From Humisphaera borealis (GTDB taxonomy: Bacteria; Planctomycetota; Phycisphaerae; Tepidisphaerales; Tepidisphaeraceae), in assembly GCF_015169395.1 (NCBI RefSeq), contig NZ_CP063458.1:4960001-5024000 (forward strand): a DNA stretch of 64,000 bases, in the 5' to 3' direction. Every line of letters begins with the position of its first letter. Position 1 is the stretch's first letter. This document shows positions 59,683 to 64,000 of the stretch, piece after piece. A model generated the notes under the pieces. The model worked only from the letters and a program-made list of their open reading frames with translations. It had not been told where the DNA came from and did no database searches. The translations under genes were made by a program, and so were the position numbers.

Positions 59683-61551
59683 ATGAGCGGGGACGCGGAA
59701 TCAGAATCTCAGGACAGGCGTGTCCGGTTTGCGCAACTTCTGGCGGCGCGGGCCGGGCAGATGCCGACCCCGCTCAAAGTGCTCAGCGACGAGGAACTGG
59801 AAGCACCGATCGATCTGACCGTCGCGCCGACGGTGGATCCGGTCACCATCCCGGAAGGTGCAGAACACCCGCCTCTGCCTCAAGTGCTTGGCTTCCGGGT
59901 CCGCCAACTCATCAGTGTCGGAGGGCAGGGGGCCGTCTACGACGCTTATCACGAGGAGAGTCAACAAGACGTCGCGCTTAAGGTCTTCCACGGCGGGCGC
60001 TTCATGACCGCATCCGCGCGGCGTCGACTGGAGCGGGAAGTTCGAGCACTCAGCGCGGTAACGCACCGCTGTGTCTTAAAGGTGGTCGATCGCGGTCAGA
60101 CCGACGACGGGTCGTTCTATCTCGCAACCGAACGAATCGACGGTCAATCGTTGGAACTGGAGGCGATTCGTCTCCGATCGGCGTCCGACTATCGGGGCAT
60201 CATTCGGCTTTTCGTCGAGATCGCCGACGGCCTCGGTGCGATCCACGGAGCGGGCCTCGTACATCGCGACCTTAAACCCGAGAACATCCTCGTCGATACC
60301 GGCGGCAAGCCCCACTTGATTGACTTCGGGCTGGCACGCTTCTTTCAGCCCGAGGGACGACACCGAAGTCTTGCCACTGTCACGTCGACCGGCCAGATTC
60401 TTGGCACGCTCGCCTGGGCCAGTCCTGAGCAGGCCGACGGCGATTCGGCGACACTCGGTCCTCGAAGCGACATCTACGCGTTTGGGGTTCTACTCTACCA
60501 CTCGCTGTCCGGTGAGTTTCCGTATGAGGTTTCGGGCACGATCTCGGAGGTGATTGCACAGATTCGCCGGTCGCCTCCCCGCAGCATGAACAGCCGGCCG
60601 GTGTCTGTGGCCGGGATCGATGCCACGTCGGTAAGTCGTATTGTCACCATCGCGTTGGCGAAGAGCCCGGCCGATCGCTACGAGTCGATCGGCGCGCTGC
60701 AACTGGACCTTCAGCGGGTGTTGGCCGGCGAAGTGGTCACGCGGTCGCCGCCGCCGCGTTGGAAACGGGCTTGGAAATGGTTGTACCTTCTGCCACTGGC
60801 GTGTTTGACGATCCCAGTGTTTGTGCTTCTTCCCACCGGGGATCGTGCCGGCGTCGTCGCGCCGCTGACGATGCCGACCCATGAGACGAAACTCGGCATT
60901 CGGCTGATTCGCCTCAATCCGGCTCAGTTTCAGATGGGCAGCCCTACGACGGAAGTAGGGCATCAGCAGGACGAACGGCGTCATAGCGAATCGATCGCAA
61001 AGCCCTACTGGATCGCGACGACTGAGGTTACCCGGGCCCAATATCGAAGGCTCATGGAGCCAGGTGCAAAGGAAGACACTGATTCGCTCCCAATGACCAA
61101 CATCACGTTTGAGGACGCGACCGAGTTCTGTCGCCGGCTTAGCGCGGCGGAGGGACGGGTATTTCGGCTGCCAGACGAGCGGGAGTGGGAGTACGGCTGC
61201 CGCGCCGGTGCCCCGGGCCCGTTTGCAGGAACCGGGCAGCTCGAATCGATGGGGTGGCATGCAGCCAACAGTGATCGGAAGCTCCAGCCTGTGGGTACAA
61301 AGTCGCCGAACCATTGGGGCCTGTTCGACATGCACGGCAATGCGCGAGAACTGTGCCGGGATGCTTATGAGGCCGGGTATTCGCAGGCGATGACGCGACC
61401 AGAACGCTACCCACGGGCTTGCAGAGGCGGCAGCGTATTGAGCGAACCGCACGATTGCCGCTCGGCAGCGCGCGGCGCGGCACTGGAGTCTCTGACCGCC
61501 CCTGACGTCGGATTCCGGGTCGTCATGGAAGCGGATCCCGACGATCGATAG
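59683..61551 (+). CDS. Serine/threonine protein kinase fused to an FGE/SUMF1 domain
   Basis: 622 aa from ATG 59683. The kinase domain at about 65-345 has SVGGQGAVYDAY, VALKVF with the ATP-site Lys, VHRDLKPENIL, IDFGLA and WASPEQADG. One membrane helix (WLYLLPLACLTIPVFVLL) is at 365-385. An FGE-sulfatase (SUMF1) domain follows at 400-620: IRLNPAQFQMGSP, YWIATTEVTRAQYRRL, FRLPDEREWEYGCRAG, GLFDMHGNARELCRD and CRGGSV. The enzyme has a cytoplasmic kinase and an outside FGE-like domain. In this family FGE-like domains often lack the copper Cys pair and act as sensors or binding modules. Likely partner of the sigma factor. Confidence 0.93.
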   Translation: MSGDAESESQDRRVRFAQLLAARAGQMPTPLKVLSDEELEAPIDLTVAPTVDPVTIPEGAEHPPLPQVLGFRVRQLISVGGQGAVYDAYHEESQQDVALKVFHGGRFMTASARRRLEREVRALSAVTHRCVLKVVDRGQTDDGSFYLATERIDGQSLELEAIRLRSASDYRGIIRLFVEIADGLGAIHGAGLVHRDLKPENILVDTGGKPHLIDFGLARFFQPEGRHRSLATVTSTGQILGTLAWASPEQADGDSATLGPRSDIYAFGVLLYHSLSGEFPYEVSGTISEVIAQIRRSPPRSMNSRPVSVAGIDATSVSRIVTIALAKSPADRYESIGALQLDLQRVLAGEVVTRSPPPRWKRAWKWLYLLPLACLTIPVFVLLPTGDRAGVVAPLTMPTHETKLGIRLIRLNPAQFQMGSPTTEVGHQQDERRHSESIAKPYWIATTEVTRAQYRRLMEPGAKEDTDSLPMTNITFEDATEFCRRLSAAEGRVFRLPDEREWEYGCRAGAPGPFAGTGQLESMGWHAANSDRKLQPVGTKSPNHWGLFDMHGNARELCRDAYEAGYSQAMTRPERYPRACRGGSVLSEPHDCRSAARGAALESLTAPDVGFRVVMEADPDDR

Positions 61552-62113
61552 CGATAATCTTCCCACCAAACCTCAACATTTCTGATTTTTCGAGAGAGAT
61601 CCGACATCTCGCTTTCGCTAAGGATGTAGACCGCCCTGATGCGGTGATCGGGTGGCTTATTCGCCTACTATTGGCTGGGCGAGTGGCTACCGCGACGACG
61701 ACGGACAACAGCCGTATGTCTGCGATCGCCGGTCGCCGCGTGATGCAACGCGTTTGGGACGCAGGGCCCAGCGATGGCGTCCATAGGGCATGGGGCGCTA
61801 TAGAACTAATATTGCTGCCTTCGGGGGGGAGGCAGCAATATCTCCCTCGACGTCTACGCGGCGGATGCTGAGCCGATTCCTGCCGCAGCCGACGACGGGC
61901 GACGATCGATGTTCAGCACGAACCCCGTTCTGGCCAAGTGCTTCGGCGCGGGTTCGAAACCCCCCTCAGGCCCGCGACTGCCAAGTGTCGCAACGGGCCC
62001 TGCCACTGGTGAACCCACTTCTTGAGCATCAAACGGCTTTTTCAATCGGCACGGCACAACGCTCGACCAGCACCCGTGTCATCGTGCCGACCTCGACCGC
62101 CGGGGGGCCGCCA
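61552..62113. other. Long intergenic region
   Basis: 562 bases between the kinase-FGE gene and the end of the minus-strand autotransporter-repeat gene. It contains the strong hairpin at 61809-61841. Several frames are open on both strands, but none has a supported start and composition of a gene; the long plus-strand frame from 61790 is the antisense shadow of the autotransporter gene. Confidence 0.45.
61809..61841. terminator. 12-bp perfect hairpin with G-rich loop
   Basis: ATATTGCTGCCT (61809-61820) pairs perfectly with AGGCAGCAATAT (61830-61841) around a loop of TC and seven G. It lies between two convergent genes (ends at 61551 and 62114), but 258 and 273 bases away from them. There is no strong T-tract, so it may be a terminator or another structured repeat. 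Confidence 0.45.
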
Positions 62114-64000
62114 TTACGCCCCATGACGCCCGCGACGAGAACCACGCCGGCGGCCCAGCAGGCCGGTGGCGGCGAGAGTGAGCAATCCCAACGTCGCCGG
62201 TTCTGGAACGAACGTGATATTCACATACAACGCGCCCGCGCTGTTGGCCGTAAACGTTGCCGAAGCGGGGCTGACGTTGAAGTTGGAGAACACGAACTGC
62301 GAAGGCGTCGTGATCGAAAGGTTCTGGTTTCCAGCGCCCTGCCCGACCTGATAGCTGTACGTCGCAAACGGGGAGAAGGTGCCGCCGGTCCCGTCGAGCG
62401 CCAGCACCGTGCCGGAACTGATCGAAGTCGTTCCGCCGGTGATGTTCAGGAAATTGTTAGAAGTCGGATTCGGCAGCGTGCCCGTGGTGCTTCCGCCGGT
62501 GTCGGCGGCGGCGGGCAGGCCCGCGTTCTGTATGTGGAACCCGAGGCGGGCGCCGGTGTTGACGGTCAGGCCGGCCAGCACCGTCAGCGTGCCGTTGGCG
62601 CTGGCGTCGCCGGGACGAAGCGTTCCGGGCGTCCCGGTCGTGGTCGTGATGGTCAGTGGGCCGGCGATGGAGCCGACGCCGCCGAGGATGCCACCTCCGT
62701 TGGCCCCGTTGACGGTGACCGCGCCGGTACCGGTAGCCGAGTTGCCGCCCGAGACGTTGCTCGCCAGCAGCGTACCGCCGCTGACGGTGGTGCCGTTGGT
62801 GTAGGTATTGCTGTTGGTGAGCGTCCACACGCCGTTGCCACCGCCGCTGCGGACGACGGACAGGATGTTGGTGGTGCTGCCGTCGGCAATCAGGCCGGAG
62901 ACGACGCCGGTGCCGTCGCCGCGCAGTTCGAGGGCGCGGGCCGTCGTGTTCGGGGCGAAGTTGCCGGACATCGTCAGCGTCGAGCCGGCCGACACGTTCA
63001 GCGCTGTGCTGCCGCCACCGGACATCAGTGTGAAATTGCCGGCGACCGTGTTGTTGCCGGTGCGGCTGTCGATGGTGCCCAGGCCGTTGGGGTTCAGCGC
63101 GTTCTGCCCGTTGTAACTCGAACTGAAACTGATTGTGCTCGGCAGCGAGATGCTGCCCCCGACGCCAGGGTCGAGCCGCAGGCTCGGCGCGCCGGCCGTT
63201 CCGGCGGTAAGGGTGATCGTCTTGGTGCCCGTCCCCAGCCCTCCACTGTTCCTAATGGTAAGGGTGCCCGCACTGATCGTGACGTTACCGGAGAAGGTGT
63301 TGCCGGCGTTAGAGAGAATCAGATTGCTGGAAGCGCTGCCAGCGGCAGTGGGCGTACCGGTGACTCCCTTGGTCAGCGCGCCGGTGCCGTCGATCACGCC
63401 TGACAATTCGAGCGTCTGGTCAACCCCGGTGATCGGCATTTCGATGACGGCCGCTCCCGTCAGCGTCACGGCTCGATTGGTGACGGCGTTGGCCGCGCCG
63501 GTGTAGCGCAACGTGCTGGCGTTGATGCCGAGCGTCGTGCCCGTGCCGATGCTGCTCGCGTTGCCATTGAGGTCCAGCGTGTTCACGGCCAGCACGCCGC
63601 CGGTGATGGTCGTGCCGCCGCTGTAGGTGTTGGCCCCGCTGAGCGCCATGACGCTGCCGGCCACGCCGGACTTGGACAGCGAGAATGCACCCGAGATCAC
63701 GCCGCCCACGGTAAACGTCGTCGCCCCGGTGTTGTTGACGTTGACGTTGGCGGTCATCGTCACATTGCCGGTGCCGGCGGTGGTGGAATTGCCGGCCTTG
63801 GTGAAGTCGCCGTTCCAGATCATCGAGTTGTTGTTGGTGAACGTGACCAAATTGCCCGACGAGTTGCCCAGGGTGGCACCGCTGTTGATCGTCAGCGTGC
63901 CGGTGCCGATCGCGGTGGCGCTGTTGGCGTTCAAGGATCCGGCGACGATGGTGGTTCCGCCGGCGTAAGAGTTGGCGCCGTTCAGTATAACCGTGCCGGC
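62114..64000 (-). CDS. Autotransporter-repeat PEP-CTERM protein (partial, truncated by the window)
   Basis: The frame is open from 62114 to the window end; the codons before 63934 continue the repeat (NGANSYAGGTTIVAGSLNANS), so the gene starts outside. 628 residues are seen, rich in Gly, Thr, Ser and Asn. Autotransporter-associated beta-strand repeats recur: LSGANTYSGGTTITGGVLAVNT and LTNSNTYTNGTTVSGGTLLAS. The C-terminus FVPEPATLGLLTLAATGLLGRRRGSRRG is a sorting tag. Likely a large secreted passenger-like surface protein. Confidence 0.93.
   Translation of the reverse strand, partial: AGTVILNGANSYAGGTTIVAGSLNANSATAIGTGTLTINSGATLGNSSGNLVTFTNNNSMIWNGDFTKAGNSTTAGTGNVTMTANVNVNNTGATTFTVGGVISGAFSLSKSGVAGSVMALSGANTYSGGTTITGGVLAVNTLDLNGNASSIGTGTTLGINASTLRYTGAANAVTNRAVTLTGAAVIEMPITGVDQTLELSGVIDGTGALTKGVTGTPTAAGSASSNLILSNAGNTFSGNVTISAGTLTIRNSGGLGTGTKTITLTAGTAGAPSLRLDPGVGGSISLPSTISFSSSYNGQNALNPNGLGTIDSRTGNNTVAGNFTLMSGGGSTALNVSAGSTLTMSGNFAPNTTARALELRGDGTGVVSGLIADGSTTNILSVVRSGGGNGVWTLTNSNTYTNGTTVSGGTLLASNVSGGNSATGTGAVTVNGANGGGILGGVGSIAGPLTITTTTGTPGTLRPGDASANGTLTVLAGLTVNTGARLGFHIQNAGLPAAADTGGSTTGTLPNPTSNNFLNITGGTTSISSGTVLALDGTGGTFSPFATYSYQVGQGAGNQNLSITTPSQFVFSNFNVSPASATFTANSAGALYVNITFVPEPATLGLLTLAATGLLGRRRGSRRGRHGA

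Noticed and set aside
61935-61975. T-arm-like GCGGGTTCGAAACCCC
   Set aside because: No acceptor, D or anticodon stems can be built around it, so it is not a tRNA gene.
61790-63403. 537-residue plus-strand open frame
   Set aside because: Most of it is antisense to the autotransporter-repeat gene and has a low-complexity Gly/Arg/Ala composition typical of such shadows.
1-64000. CRISPR array
   Set aside because: The repeats here are inverted pairs of different families, not regularly spaced direct repeats with unique spacers, and no cas genes are present.

Overview
The window is high-GC chromosomal DNA from a planctomycete. The markers are adjacent DUF1501 and DUF1549/DUF1553 genes, a DUF1080 protein, four PEP-CTERM surface proteins, three H-X9-DG type pseudopilins, a kinase fused to a formylglycine-generating-enzyme (FGE/SUMF1) domain beside a sigma factor, and an autotransporter-repeat protein. 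This gene mix fits the Phycisphaerae (Tepidisphaera/Humisphaera-like). That placement is inferred from gene content, not from a phylogeny.

Layout. 1-9.3 kb: C-terminus of a secreted protein, Hsp20, miaA, an SDR dehydrogenase, the DUF1501/DUF1553 pair, and a GMC oxidoreductase with its gluconate-2-dehydrogenase subunit-3 partner. 9.7-13.7 kb: an ABC ATPase, an FtsX-like permease with a His-rich loop, and two DUF3299-type proteins, probably one membrane or metal-linked system. 13.9-22.8 kb: two tandem membrane-anchored metallophosphoesterases, a zinc-ribbon membrane protein, a lone MshEN domain, a GT-C-like membrane protein, an ABC exporter and a DUF429 protein. 23-29 kb: a metallophosphoesterase, a glutaminase-STAS-cNMP fusion, a hexose-6-phosphate mutarotase and a GT2. 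29.2-45.8 kb: mostly housekeeping genes (thrC, dapB, ATP-dependent DNA ligase, PfkB kinase, nagA, mnmG, mannose-1-phosphate guanylyltransferase, cdsA) with a few secreted proteins. 45.9-50.4 kb: two PEP-CTERM proteins, a pseudopilin, a Cys-rich protein and an outer-membrane-type gene broken by one in-frame TAG. 50.5-56.6 kb: a metallophosphoesterase, a glycosidase-glycosyltransferase fusion and an ABC exporter that together look like a polysaccharide synthesis and export unit. 56.85 kb: tRNA-Pro(CGG). 57.5-61.6 kb: PEP-CTERM protein, pseudopilin, sigma factor and kinase-FGE protein, all on one strand. 62.1-64 kb: an autotransporter-repeat PEP-CTERM protein cut by the window end.

The most unusual feature is the density of intergenic inverted repeats, in at least six sequence families. 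One family begins GTAGGGTCCGCC and carries the TAG stop codon of three different genes. Another perfect 27-bp inverted repeat has relatives at three further sites. Two repeat copies appear to sit in frame inside coding genes (a metallophosphoesterase and mnmG). This resembles REP/BIME elements mobilised by RAYT-type Y1 transposases, but no such transposase lies in the window. I see no CRISPR array, rRNA, prophage or intact insertion sequence.
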